Shown here piece after piece: positions 44,664 through 56,865 of a stretch of 64,000 nucleotides of DNA. The stretch is from Prorocentrum cordatum (Eukaryota; Sar; Dinophyceae; Prorocentrales; Prorocentraceae): contig CAUYUJ010017782.1 of the NCBI GenBank assembly GCA_963575745.1, positions 639,678 through 703,677 on the forward strand, given 5' to 3'. A program made the translations under genes and the position numbers. Numbering within the stretch: the first letter of the stretch is position 1; the number at the start of each line of letters is the position of its first letter. The notes below the pieces were generated by a model. That model was not told the origin of the DNA. It worked only from the letters and a program-made list of their open reading frames with translations, and made no database searches.

Positions 44664-45769
44664 ATGCTGAGGATGATGATGCTGATGGTGATAATGATGA
44701 TGCTGATGCTGATGATGCTGATGACGATGCTGATGGTGGTGGTGATGATGATGCTGATTATAATGATGATGATGATGAGGCGGAGGCGGAGGAGGAGGAG
44801 GATAAGGATGAGTTGGAGGAGGCGGAGAAGGAGGAAGAGGAGGAGGAAGGAGGAGGAGGAGGAGCAACAGCAGATGGAGGAGGAGGAGGAGGAGGAGGAG
44901 GAGCATAATGGGGCGGAGGATGATGATGAGGAGGAGAAGGAGGAGGAGGAGCAGGAGGAGGAGGAGGCGCAGGAGGAGGAGGAGGAGGATCCTGATGATG
45001 ATGCTGATGCTGTTGCTGATGCTGATGATGATGGGATGATGATGCTGATGATGATGCTGATGCTGATGCTGAGGATGATGACGATGACAATGATGATGAT
45101 GACGATGATGATGATGATGCTGATGCTGATGATGAGGCTGATGCTGATGCTGATGCTGATGATGCTGATGATGATGCTGCTGATGATGATTATACTGATG
45201 ATGCTGATGATGATGGTGATGATGATGGTGATGGTGATGGTGATGTCGATGTTGATGTTGATGCTGATAATGCTGATGATGATGCTGATGATGATGATGA
45301 TGCTGATGCTGATGCTGATGTTGATGTTGATGCTGATGATGATCAATGATGATGATGGCGGTGACGATTATGATGTTGATGATGATGACGACGACGGCGA
45401 CGATGATGATGATGATGATGATTCTGTTGATGATGATGCTGCTGCTGATGAGGATGACGGTGATGGTGATGCTGGTGTTGTTGATGATGATGCTGATTCT
45501 GAGGATGATGACGATGATGATGATGCTGCTGCTGTTGATGATGATGATGCTGCTGATGACGATGATGATGATGGTGATGATGCTGATGCTGCTGATGATG
45601 CTGATGATGATGATACTGCTGAAGATGATGATGATGATGATGATTCAGATGATGACGATGATGATGCTGATGCTGATGATGATGGTGATGATGACGATGA
45701 TGATGATGATGATGATGATGCTGATGCTGCTAATGATGCTGATGCTGTTGTTGTTGGTGATGATGATGC

Positions 45770-45844
<75 letters not shown>

Positions 45845-46035
45845 GGAGGAGAGGGAGGAGGAGGAGGCGGATCAGGAGGGGAAGGGAGGAGATGAGGAGG
45901 GAAGGAGGAGGGGAGGAGGAGGGGAGAACGAGGGGGTAGAGGAGGAGTAGGAGGAGGGAGGAGGAGGGGAGGAAGGAGTAGGAGGAGAGGCGGGAGGAGG
46001 AGGAGGAGGAGGAGGAGGAGGAGGAGGAGGAGGAA
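43861..46035. repeat. Second GAT/GCT and GGA array
   Basis: The module order repeats: GNT 44,020-44,780, GGA 44,780-44,988, GNT 44,990-45,842 (pure GAT at the end), GGA 45,843-46,033. One frame stays open for 695 codons (43,863-45,950) and reads poly-Met then poly-Asp because of phase shifts. It is not a gene. Confidence 0.95.
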
Positions 46036-48620
46036 TATGAGGGTGGTGGATGTTACCCCCTCCTACGGGCCAGCGGGCCAGCAACGCGTAAGACTGGGCC
46101 CGGGCTTCCCGCACGGTCAGGGCCTTTTCGTCTCTCCCTTGACCTTCACCGTTCCACAGGAGGGCTGACACACGTAGTTGGTTCGATTATGTTTTTTTGG
46201 GGGGGGCAAAGCGCTTCACGATGTTGCTCACATTTTTTCGCAACGTCGCCTGCAGTAGCTGCCCTTCCCGTGTTCGCCCTCCTCCTGCTCATCTCGAAGA
46301 AGGAAAATTGCATAGACAGATTTTCTGGGAGTTCCGGAAGTCTATGTTTTGTTGTTTTGCCTCTGTGTCCTGTCCTTTAATTTTCTCCGTCGTGACTCTG
46401 CTCATGTTTCTGCTCTCGCTGTTTCTGGTTTCGCCACAACGCTCTTCCAGGCTCGTGTTCCATTCTTGCGGGCCAGCCGAAGAGGCCCCTTCACGTCGGG
46501 CTTCTACGTCAAGGCAGCGCTTGCGGGTGGCATCTGCTGCGGAGGGGAAGGGGGCGCTCAGACAGGGTCCTTCCCCTGTCTTCTTCCTTTCTTCACGAGC
46601 TGTCCTATTCACTTTCCGTCTCCGTCTGCTTCTTCCTGTTCCCCCCCCCCTCTGTCTCTCTCTCTCTCTCTGCGTTTCATGGCTCATTCTGGTCTGGATT
46701 CAGAGTTCCGATGCGTGCTTTCAGGGTATGTTTTCTCAAAGTCGCGCTCTCTCTCTGCAACGCTCTCGCCTCGCTCTTCTGCTGCCTGCAATGCCTCATT
46801 CTTGCCTTGCTGCCCGCGTGTGTACTGCGTGCGCGCATTCGCGCGTGTGCCCAGACCGCCGTTGGATGCCGACGCACGGCGCCGCTGGCAATTCAGTGTT
46901 TTGTGAGGAGCTTGGTAATGCGCCCCGTGCTCGCATGGAGCGTGCGATAGGGACGCAACTCAGGTGCATTGCCGCGTGTATTCGTCACCGCGCTTTCGGA
47001 AGCTGCGCTGCTGTAGCGCTGTATATTGGTAAGCTAATGATGCTGCTTGGTTGTCGCTGTGAGCCGTGTCGGGTCCTTTTTCGCGGCTGTCTGTTGGAGG
47101 CCTCTGCGGGGGCCTTCGAGGATTCGGGGGGCCGTCTGGGCGGGGGGTCTCTGGGTCGCGATGGGTCTTGGGGACGCCTTGGGGTGCTCGTGGGGGGCCA
47201 GACTATGTATCGGCGGCGAGCCGAGGGGGGGATCCAAAGGGGGCGGGCTTCCTCAGAAGGGTCGGAAGGCCTCCAGCCTTTGAGAAGTTTTCCAAGCTTT
47301 CCCCGAAGACGTAGGCTGTCTCTCAGAAGCCCAGACGGCCCCCGGCCAGCCTCTGAGAAGACCTCCCGCCTCACATTCCCCCTCCGTGCGCGCCGTCGAG
47401 ATTAGACAGTCCTTGGTCGTCTCGGCATATTGGTGCTGTCCCCGTGGCCTTGGGGCCGTCATACGGCTGTCTGGAGCGGGCCAGAGGTGGTCTTGGGGGC
47501 AACCGGATGCCAATTGGAGGCCTTGTCGAGCTGTTCTTCTTGGGATGGCACGGCAGGAACTGTCCTTTTTCGCCGTCGCCCTCCTGAGGATATCTTTTTG
47601 GAGGCCTCCTCGAGGGTATCGCAACAGGCGCTTTGGCTTCGGGCGATGCGGGGGTCTCGGTGCACTCCTGGAACTCCGACGTTGTGTTTTTTTGTCGCAG
47701 CGGGGGCTTCAGAGGTCTGGACCCCTTTCCTGAGACGGGCCTTGCATCTCGAGTCGTTTTTTGGCGGGCCCCCAGAGGCCGAAAACCGTGGAAAACTGTC
47801 CGTTGTGATTTTGACCAGGCCCTTGTGCTCCTCCCCCTGCCCTTGTGTTTCCTTGCCCTTTGTGCGATGTGCTCCCGCTCTCTCCATCTGCTTGGCCTCC
47901 CCTCCCCTTCCCCCCCTCCCCTCCGTCTGTCGGCCCAGTGTGTCTCGTCCTGTCGTCCCCCCTCCCTCTCCCCCCCCCTTCCTCGCTCTCCGGCCTGTTT
48001 CTGTTCCTTGCCTGGCCCGCTTTTCTTTGTCGGCCCGCCCCGTGGTCCGAATCAGGGTTGCGGCGGCCCGCACTGCCACGCTGGCGAATGTCGTCGGGAT
48101 AGCGGCGGCTTATTTTGCCCAAGACGAGGGGAGGCCGCCCGGGGGCGGCCCCGGGGCGGCTGCGGGGGGCCATCCCCCGCCCTGGTCGCAGGCCGCCCCT
48201 GCCGCCCTCGCGAGCGTGGATGGCCGTGCGGTGTGCACCCCCAGGGGTCCTGGGGAGCCCCCAGGGCTCGAGGGCCGGGTCGGACGAGAGGGGGGCGGGG
48301 GGAGGAAGGGGGGGGAGGTATGATTTTATGTGACTCAGCCTGGCGTGCTGGCGTCACACCGAGCGCATGCTGTCAGGAGAGGGAAGGAGGGGGAGGGGGA
48401 GGAGGACAAGCTAGGTGCGCTCGCGTCATACCTGACATCCTACCCCTCCCTCCCATCCCTTACCATGGCGCAGATCCCCTTTCTACTCGCACAGTCGGAT
48501 GTCGAGCAGGGCAATGATCCCGAAAGGGTACGCGATGCATTGTAGAGCACGGCATGGCATGGCGTAGAAGAGCACCGCAAAGCGTAGTATCAACCTAGCA
48601 TTGCATTGCATGCCGTGGCA
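46036..48620. other. GC-rich stretch with long overlapping frames, no gene recognised
   Basis: A 402-codon frame (46,197-47,405), a 297-codon frame (47,430-48,323) and several on the other strand overlap one another. None shows a domain, and their composition (Arg, Ser, Pro, Leu) fits chance in GC-rich DNA. 47,090-47,750 shares CTTGGGG-type blocks with 32,331-33,940. Pyrimidine-rich tracts lie at 46,600-46,680 and 47,820-48,000. Confidence 0.45.
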
Positions 48621-48629
48621 TGGCACGGG

Positions 48630-48800
48630 AAATGACGCCAGCGCTGCAGCGGGAGCACGAGTCGAAACGAGCGGAAGCGCGGAAATGAGGCCAGCGCTGC
48701 AGCGGGAGCACGATTCGGAACGAGCGGAAGCACGGAAATGAGGCCAGCGCTGCAGCGGGAGCACGATTCGGAACGAGCGGGGCCCGAAAATGAGGCCGGC
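48630..48800. repeat. 53 bp tandem repeat, three units
   Basis: GCCAGCGCTGCAGCGGGAGC recurs at about 48,637, 48,690 and 48,743, an exact 53 bp step, with a truncated fourth unit. Just upstream (48,545-48,630) are GGCATGGCATGG and TTGCATTGCATG short repeats. Confidence 0.85.
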
Positions 48801-48849
48801 GCCTCAGCGAGACCAGCATTTTGAAAACAAATGCAAGCGAAAACCCAAC

Positions 48850-51720
48850 TCCGTGGAAACCTGTGTGTAAAAAACACTACGCGGGGGGGGGTCGGACACT
48901 CCAGGCCGTCATCAGGGGAAGAGGGAGAGTAGTATTCAGATTGAGTAATTGTGAAGGAGGAGGGAGTGGGCTAGGAGGGAGGAGGCGAGGCCGGGCCGGT
49001 TTCGGGGCTCGAGAGACGGGGGTCAATGCAACCGGGGGTCAGTCACGGCGCTGGATCTTCCACGATCCTGCAGAGCCAGGGTCGCATTGGCCCGGGCTTG
49101 GGTGCATGATCCCGCAGGATCTTGCAGGATCTTGCAGGATCCTGCAGACCCTGACTGACCCAGGTCTAAATTGACCCGGGTCAGTAGAGCCCTGGAGGTT
49201 ATTTGCAGGAAGCAAGCCACGTGGGCCGATTCGCTACTCTCCACCTCTGCTGACCTCCCTTGCGTCCGGCTCGAGAGCAGGATCCGTTTCGATCCGATCG
49301 ATCCGATTCGATATCCATTCTGGCCGGCCCGATCCGATGCGATTCTGACGTACCGCCGATCCGACGCGGGCCGTTCTTTACATTGCGCTGTGGTGCATCC
49401 TTGCGCAGCCAATCCGATTCGATTTCAATTGCGTGCCGATGCAGCCTGATCCGACGCACCTTTGGATTCGATTCGATTTACCGTCGCGATGCTGACTGAT
49501 CCGAAAGGATGGAGGTGCTTTGACGACTCCCCGCTCTGTGCCAGTGCAAAGTGAGCTATTGCGGCCTACGAGGCCCACGGTCGCTGGTAGGTAGTAGGAA
49601 TGCTGAGTCTCCGCTGGGGCGACTTCGTGGGGGACACTGAGTATCACTAGTCAAACGTTTGACTGACCGAAGTGCGGGGTGAAACATACCCTATCGTGGC
49701 AGCCGTGGAGGCAGACGCGCAGCGATAGCGGGGAAGGGCATCGGCAAGTCACGTAAGATAGATTGACGAGAGGAGGGATGGGGATGGAGCGCAATCGATA
49801 TCAATTTGTGTGACTACTTGGCCTCTTGTTTAGAGTCTTGCAAATTGGCGATTGAGCGAGTGGTCCAGCGATGGCGAGTACGGAACATGTCACAGAGCTG
49901 GTACAAGTGAGCAAGTGGTTGCTTGGGAGGTCTCACTCACGGCGCGCTGACCCCAGTGGACGTGGTGAAGACCCGCATTCAGGATTGGTTTCTTTACATT
50001 GGCGACCTCGGTCGTTGGTTGTCTCTACCGTGCACTCGGGATTCATACTCGTACCGGATTCATACTCGTCACCGCTTTTCTTGTCCTTCTACTTTTCATG
50101 AGAGGCAGAACATCGCCAGGAACATTGCAATGCCATCTGGTCAATCCTGGTACCTTTACAGGGCAAGCTTTTGCAGCATTGTGCAGTCAGGCGGAAGTGT
50201 CACGTCGCCTGCTTGAGCATCGTCAGCTGCGAACGCTCGACTCCGTAGTGGTCGGCAAAAGGGATCAGTGGCGCTTAGCGAGCAACATGAATGGAGGCTG
50301 CAGGGGAATGGGCAAAGGGAAGTTTTTGACGCTTCGCGTATCCGCTTTTTGACTGGTCCGCTGGTGACCGTTTGGGTTCAGTGGGGTCTCGCTACGCTGC
50401 CGTCCTCTTCGGTGCAAGGACTTCGGCATGTGTGGCTCTGTGCGCCTGTCGGCTGCTTTCTCCTACATGACGTCGCTTTCGACATGTGCCACTGCTGTAC
50501 AATCAAGAGGTTTGCCGTTTGCAGTCCTGTCTGTGACGAGGTTGCCCCTCTTCACTCTTGCACTGACACGATGTTGTTGTGTCGTCTACGGCACGGACGT
50601 CGTCTGGCTGTGCCTGTCGGTCCTGCTCGTATTTGTCGGGCCTTGTGCCGACTCACAACGAGTGATCGACCTCTGCGTGTTCATGGTCGCGCCGCCGCGC
50701 CATTTTGGCTGCGCAGACTTGATGGTCGCCACCGGGGTCTTCACGCCACCGGGTTGGGAGTTTTGTTTCTGGCTCTTCTTCTTCTTCTTCTTCTTTTTCT
50801 GAGTGGCTGCCCGCGCACTCACTTCGCTTGCCTCTCTTTTCTTGCTGCCTAGTCGCGGCCTGGCCAGTGTTCGGACGACTGTCGACCTGCTTCGCGAGCC
50901 CGCGGACCAAAAAAGTATCCGCTTTTTGACGCTTGTCTCCGCTCTGTAGCTTTCGCCACCCTTGTGGCCCCATTTCCGCATCACACTTGCGACAGCAGGG
51001 CTTGCGCTACTTTCTTGACTTTCCTGACGGCGCGCGGCTGACCGCGTCGTTCGAGAGCCAAAAAAATCCTCAACAGCCTCTTCCTGGGAATGTGGAGGCC
51101 GCTTGCCATTCGGCGTCCGCTTGGCGCGACTTCCTCGCGTTGCCCACGCCGGTCGCTTCGGTGTCGTTCACGTTGGTCCTGTGGGGTTGCCCCGTCGCTT
51201 CTGTATGTCTGTCTGGCCGAAGGGTTTATGACGTCGAGTTCGACACGCGTACTTGGGGAATTGAACGACGGTCTCTCTCGCATTGTATGTCACCGCGCTT
51301 GTGGGTAAGTGTGGCATTTTCTCTGTGGTCGAGGCGCCTGTTTCATCTTTTGCCGCCCCCATGGACCGCGTGTTCGGCAAAGCTACGTGGGGTGCTTGCG
51401 TTTCCCGTCATCGCCGTCCTGGTGTAGTGTGGGTTTCCCTACATTGTTGCTGTGAGTGATCCCGGTGTCTGGTGATGCCGTCCGCGCAATTTTGGCAGCG
51501 TTGAGCCCCGTCCCGCCCTGTGCTAGTGGCGCGGCCCGCCCTGGCTTTCTCGGCGTTCGACTCTGCTTCGCGCGCCCGCGTACCAAAAAGTATCCCCGCC
51601 AACCCCTAGCTGTGCCTGGCTTTCGACTTGCTTCGCGAGCCCGCGTGCCAAACAAATATCCCCAACCGCCCATACAGAAAAAAAACCCTGGCGAGTTGAA
51701 CTGACCAGGGAATTGTATGT
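48850..51720. other. Mixed sequence with short direct repeats, no gene recognised
   Basis: TTGCAGGATC repeats three times near 49,111-49,145. GATCCGAT-like words cluster at 49,280-49,500. A ~38 bp motif TGCTTCGCGAGCCCGCG...CCAAAAAGTATCC occurs at about 50,888, 51,562 and 51,630. Two frames of ~190 and ~165 codons (50,268-50,852; 50,933-51,427) have no recognised domain. Confidence 0.45.
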
Positions 51721-51839
51721 GCATGCGGTTGAACAGACAGGTGAGCCAGCCGTCAAGCCGAAACTCAGAATCAGCTTGAGCACCCCCACGAATGGACCTT
51801 CAAAATTTGCCGTCGAAGGACGAGGGGAAGAAGGATGAT

Positions 51840-53232
51840 GAAAAGGAGGATGAGGAGGAGGCGCAGGAGCAGGCAACAGGAGCAGGGGGAGGATGAGGAG
51901 GATGAGGACGATAAGGAGATGAGCACATGAAGACTGGATGAGGAGGAGGCAGACGCTGATGATCATGGTGATGCTGATGATGTTGATGCTTTTGTGATGT
52001 TGGCGATGATAATGGCGATGATGCTGACGCTGCTGCTGATGATGATGTTGATGCTGCTGATGATGATGGCGGTGTTGCTGCTGCTGCTGCTGATGAGTAT
52101 GATGCCAATGATGATGGTGACGGCGATGCTTATGATGCCGTTGGTGATGATGATGACGATGCTGATGGTGATGCTGCTGATGCTTATGATGTTGGTGATG
52201 CTGATGATGAGTACGATGATGATGCTGATTTTGACCATGATGATGCTGATGATGATGATGCTGATTACGTTTATTTTTCGGATGATGATGCTGCTGATGA
52301 TGATGAGGACGATGGTGGTCGTGGTGATGGTGGTGATGCTGTTGCTGCTGCTGGTGACACTGCTGCTGATACTGCTGATGATGATGCTGATGCTGCTGAT
52401 GATAAGGATGATGATGACGATGATGATGATGATCACGACGATGACAATTATAACTGTGGTCATGATGATGCTGTTGCTGCTGCTGATGATGATGATGTTG
52501 ATGATGATGCCGCTGATGATGATATTGATGAGGATGATGATGAGTATGATGATGATGAGGATAATGCTGCTGCTGCTGCTGATGCTGATGATGCTGATGT
52601 TGATGCTGCTGACGATGATGCTGACGCGTATACTGCTGCTGATGCGGATGCTGCTGATGATGATGCTGATGCTGATGCTGCTGCTCATGATGATGCTGAT
52701 GCTGCTGCTGATGCTGATGATGCTGCTGGTGCTGATGCGGTTGATGATGATGCTGATGATGCTGATGATGCTGATGATGATGACGAGGAGGAGGAGGAGG
52801 AGGAGGAGGAGGAGGAAGAGGAGAAAAAGGAGGAGGAGCAGGAGGAGGAGGCGGAGGAAGAGGAGGAAGAGGAAGAGGAACAGGAACAGGAAGAGTAAGA
52901 GGACGAGGAAGAGGAGGAGGAATATTTGAAGAGGAAGATGAATAGGAATAGGAGGAGGAAGAGGAACAGAAAGGGGAAGAGGATAACTGGAGAAGAGGAA
53001 GAGGAAGAGGAAGAAGAAGAGCAGGAGCGTGAGCAGGAACAGGAGCAGGAGCAGGAGGAGGAAGAGGAGGAGGAGGAGGAGGAGGAGGAGGAACAGGACG
53101 AGGCGAAGGAGAAGCAGGAGGAGGAGGAGGAGGAGGAAGAGGAGGAGCATGAAGAGGAGGAGGAGGAGGAGGAGAAAGGGTAGGAGGAGGCGGAGGAGGC
53201 AAAGGAGAAGGCAGAGGAGGAGGAGGAGCAGC
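51840..53232. repeat. Third GAT/GCT array ending in (GGA)n
   Basis: GGA/GAG-rich 51,840-51,960, GNT triplets 51,960-52,783 (with more GCT than the earlier arrays), GGA/GAA 52,784-53,232. The same order GNT then GGA is seen as in the 41.7-46.0 kb arrays. Confidence 0.95.
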
Positions 53233-53730
53233 AGCTTTCTGTTCAGGGCCAGGTCCTTGCCTCGCCGCCGACAGCCCCCATCTCCACCAAGGTAATCCTG
53301 TCGTTCGATATTTCCTTTTGCTATACCCTTGGCCAGGGCTCCTCTGGCGGTCTCGCATCGGCGCAGCAAGGCGCGGTCATTTGTTTTCGAGGTGGGATAT
53401 GTTGAAATTCTTCGGAGGAGGTGTTTGCAAGACCTCATTTGGCGGGAGATCTGGGAATGAGAAGAACAGACCCCGCTATAGAACAAAGGTCCCCCATGAT
53501 GGGGATGGTTGTCATGATGATCGCATGCTTCGTGTGGAAACACCGCGCATGATGGTCAAATTATTGTTGTTGCTGTTGCTGTTGAACTCTCACTATTGAA
53601 ATATGTTTTCTTGACCCCCCTCTCCGGTGCACATGGTAGTTCCCAACCATCCTGTGGTGTTGGGTCTGGGTCTTCGTTTTGAAGAGACAGCGCCCCGCGT
53701 TCACTTCTCCTCCATCCCATCATCCATCCA

Positions 53731-53777
<47 letters not shown>

Positions 53778-53858
53778 TATCATCATCATTATCATCATCA
53801 TTCCTCTCCTCTCCTCTCCTCTCCTCTTCTCCTCTCCTCTTCACCCACCCAGTACACT
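53233..53858. other. Unique spacer, dispersed element and short microsatellites
   Basis: 53,233-53,620 has no recognised feature. 53,632-53,712 is the reverse complement of the dispersed element seen at 60,001 (CCAACCATCCTGTGGTGTTGGG). Then (ATC)n 53,729-53,796 and (CCTCT)n about 53,801-53,842. Confidence 0.6.
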
Positions 53859-53859
53859 G

Positions 53860-55540
53860 TTTCGTGGCTCCATAGGGAGCTCCACCGAAGGCCCCAGTGC
53901 CCGCGCCCGCATGCGTCACCCACACCCATTTCGGCACACCCCTCACACGTTTCGTGGCTCCATAGGGAGCTCCACCGAAGGCCCCAGTGCCCGCCCGCAT
54001 GCGCACACCCATTTCGGCACACCCCTCACACGTTTCTGCTCCAGCTAGCGCCCGCATGCGCACACGGCACACACGCTTCGTGGCCCCATAGGGAGCTCCA
54101 CCGAAGGCCCCAGTGCCCGCCCGCATGCGTCACCCACACCCATTTCGGCACACCCCTCACACGTTTCGTGGCTCCATAGGGAGCTCCACCGAAGGCCCCA
54201 GTGCCCGCGCCCGCATGCGTCACCCACACCCATTTCGGCACACCCCTCACACGTTTCGTGGCTCCATAGGGAGCTCCACCGAAGGCCCCAGTGCCCGCGC
54301 CCGCATGCGTCACCCACACCCATTTCGGCACACCCCTCACACGTTTCGTGGCTCCATAGGGAGCTCCACCGAAGGCCCCAGTGCCCGCGCCCGCATGCGT
54401 CACCCACACCCATTTCGGCACACCCCTCACACGTTTCGTGGCTCCATAGGGAGCTCCACCGAAGGCCCCAGTGCCCGCGCCCGCATGCGTCACCCACACC
54501 CATTTCGGCACACCCCTCACACGTTTCGTGGCTCCATAGGGAGCTCCACCGAAGGCCCCAGTGCCCGCGCCCGCATGCGTCACCCACACCCATTTCGGCA
54601 CACCCCTCACACGTTTCGTGGCTCCATAGGGAGCTCCACCGAAGGCCCCAGTGCCCGCGCCCGCATGCGTCACCCACACCCATTTCGGCACACCCCTCAC
54701 ACGTTTCGTGGCTCCATAGGGAGCTCCACCGAAGGCCCCAGTGCCCGCGCCCGCATGCGTCACCCACACCCATTTCGGCACACCCCTCACACGTTTCGTG
54801 GCCCCATAGGGAGCTCCACCGAAGGCCCCAGTGGCGGCGCGTCACATGCGCATGCGTCCCGCACACCCATTTCGGCACATCCCTGACAGGTTTCGTGGCC
54901 CCATCATCCACCGGAGGCCCCAGTGGCGGCGCTCACATGCGTCACCCACACCCACCCAATTCGGCACACCCCTCACACGTTTCGTGGCCCCATAGGGAGC
55001 TCCACCGAAGGCCCCAGCGGCCGCGCTCACATGCGTCCCCGCCACCCATCCCGGCACGCCCCTCACAACAACAGGTTTCGTGGCCCCATAGGGAGCTCCA
55101 CCGAAGGCCCCAGTGGCACCGCCCGCATGCGTCACCACCCGCACCCAATTCGGCACACCCCTCACACGTTTCGTGGCCCCATAGGGAGCTGCACCGAAGG
55201 CCCCAGTGGCGGCGCTCACATGCGTCCCCGCCACACATCCCAGTACACCCCTCACGCGCTTCGTGGCCCCATAGGGAGCTCCACCGAAGGCCCCAGTAGC
55301 GGCGCTTACATGCGTCTCCGCCACCCATCCCGCCCCCCCCCCCCCGCAGCAGCATCATGTTTCGGGGACCCATAGGGAGCTCCACTGGAGGCCCCAGTGG
55401 CGGCCCGCACATGCGTTTCCGCCACCCATGTCGGCACGCCCCGCGCGTGTTTCATGTCCCCATAGGGAGCTTCGCCGAATGCCCCAGTGGCACCCATCTC
55501 GGCACACCCCTCACACGTTCCGTAATCCTATGGGGAGTTC
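53860..55540. repeat. 90 bp satellite, about 19 units
   Basis: The unit landmark is CATAGGGAGCTCCACCGAAG, then CACCCATTTCGGCACACCCC and CACACGTTTCGTGGC. Units between about 54,121 and 54,780 are identical at an exact 90 bp step. Units towards both edges are diverged and vary between about 90 and 126 bp. Since 90 is a multiple of three, several frames on both strands are open for 250-290 codons with a 30-residue period. I regard these as artefacts because all frames behave alike. Related units occur at 27,780, 28,985, 29,428 and 59,650. Confidence 0.95.
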
Positions 55541-56865
55541 CATTGAAGATGAAACCCGCAGCTGCGGTACTGACAACTGCATATGGTTGGGTTCTTCGCC
55601 AGGCTAATTTTTTCAATTGAAGCGCCCATCCCGGCGCTCGCATGCGTTTATATGTAAGAATATATAAATGGAAGTTTTCGTCCTCGAACTGTGTTGTTGA
55701 CCCCCTGGTTATAGCAACAGCGGCTCCCGCCTGAGACTTCCTCGCAATTTCGCTTGGACCCCCGCTCCCGCCCGAGACTTCCTGGCATCTTATTCAGGAA
55801 TCGCGCTCTCGCTTGGGACTTCCTTGCAATCTACTCAGGAATTGCTCTCTCGGTGCTCTGGAATCGCGCCCTCGCTGGAGACTTGCTTGCAATTCTTGAC
55901 GCTTCGCGTATCCCCACCAGCCCATCCAGTAACGATGCCCAGGCGAATGGAGGTGATCAGGGAAGTGAGGGAGCATACAGAGTAACAAAGGGCTGGGGAA
56001 CCCGTCTTACCCAAGACGGCGAGGATGGAGGAGGAATCGGAGGAGGATGAGGAGGAGGAGGAACTGAAGGAGGAGGAGGGGGAGCGGGAGGAGGGAGGAG
56101 GGAGGAGGAGCAATAGGCGGATGAGGAGGAGGAGGAGGAGGAGGAGGAGGAGCAGGACGAGAATGAGGAGGAGGATGAGGAGAAGGGCGAGCAGAATGGC
56201 CAGAGGCCTCTTGGATGCCTCTCGGAGTCTCTTCGGATGTCTCTTGGGAGCGTCCTGAAGGCCTCTTAGGGCGTCTTGGGAGCGTCTTGGCGGTCCCGGA
56301 GGCCTCTCGGGGCGTCTTGGGTGCCTCGGGGGGCCTCTTGGGGACCTCTTGGGGCCATCTTGGGGCCATCTTGGGGCCATCTTGGCGCCTCTTGGGGCCT
56401 CCTGGGCGCCTCTTGGGGCCATCTTGGGGCGCTCTTGGGAGCCTTGGGAGCGCTCTTGGGGCCATCTTGGAGGTGATCGATCAAAGGAAGGGGGTCCCCC
56501 AATTAGCCTTCCTCCTCGGGAGCCTCTAAAATCGGCCAAAACCCAAGTAAAACCAATGATTTTGGCTTCCTTGCCGAGGCCGTTTTGGACGCTCTAACTA
56601 CCAGCGGCCCCCCTTGTCCAAGTCCAGGGGAGGGGGTTAGGGGGAGGGGTAAACCCCTCCCCGTAGGGGATGAAGGAGGGGTGGAAGAGGAAATTCCCAA
56701 AACCACCTACGCCCAGAGGGCTGGTGGGATTTACTCAAGACTAGCGCCCTTGCGTTGGAATTTCCCGCAATTTACTCAAGCGCCGCGCTCCGTCACTCGG
56801 GCACCCAGGAGTCGCGCTCACGCTTAGAACGCCCTCACAGATTATTTAGGAATCGGGATCTCGCT
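55541..56865. other. Short repeats, G-rich dispersed repeat and a hairpin; no gene
   Basis: 55,720-55,900 has about four ~45-50 bp units (GGAATCGCGCTCTCGCTTGGGACTTCC), resuming at 56,735-56,865 after an interrupting block. That block holds GGA (56,025-56,175), CTTGGGGCC repeats (56,200-56,540) and a hairpin GGGGAGGGGTAAACCCCTCCCC (~56,642). The two halves of the unit array suggest insertion of the ~0.8 kb block. Confidence 0.55.
56703..56727. repeat. Dispersed hairpin, copy 2
   Basis: CCACC-TAC-GCCC-AGA-GGGC-T-GGTGG, followed by GATTT. It lies at the right end of the block that interrupts the 55.7-56.9 kb unit array, so it may be a terminal hairpin of that block. Confidence 0.65.

Noticed and set aside
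43863-45950. 695-codon ORF and similar long frames in triplet arrays
   Set aside because: The frame is open only because GAT/GCT/GGA triplets contain no stop in that phase. Residue type changes with phase (poly-Met, poly-Asp), and the reverse strand is equally open.
46197-47405. 402-codon ORF
   Set aside because: It overlaps several other frames of similar length. Composition matches GC-rich, pyrimidine-tract DNA, and no domain was recognised.
54026-54911. Repeat proteins of 250-290 residues on both strands of the 90 bp satellite
   Set aside because: Three or more frames are open to the same extent, and no frame shows excess synonymous change because the units are identical.
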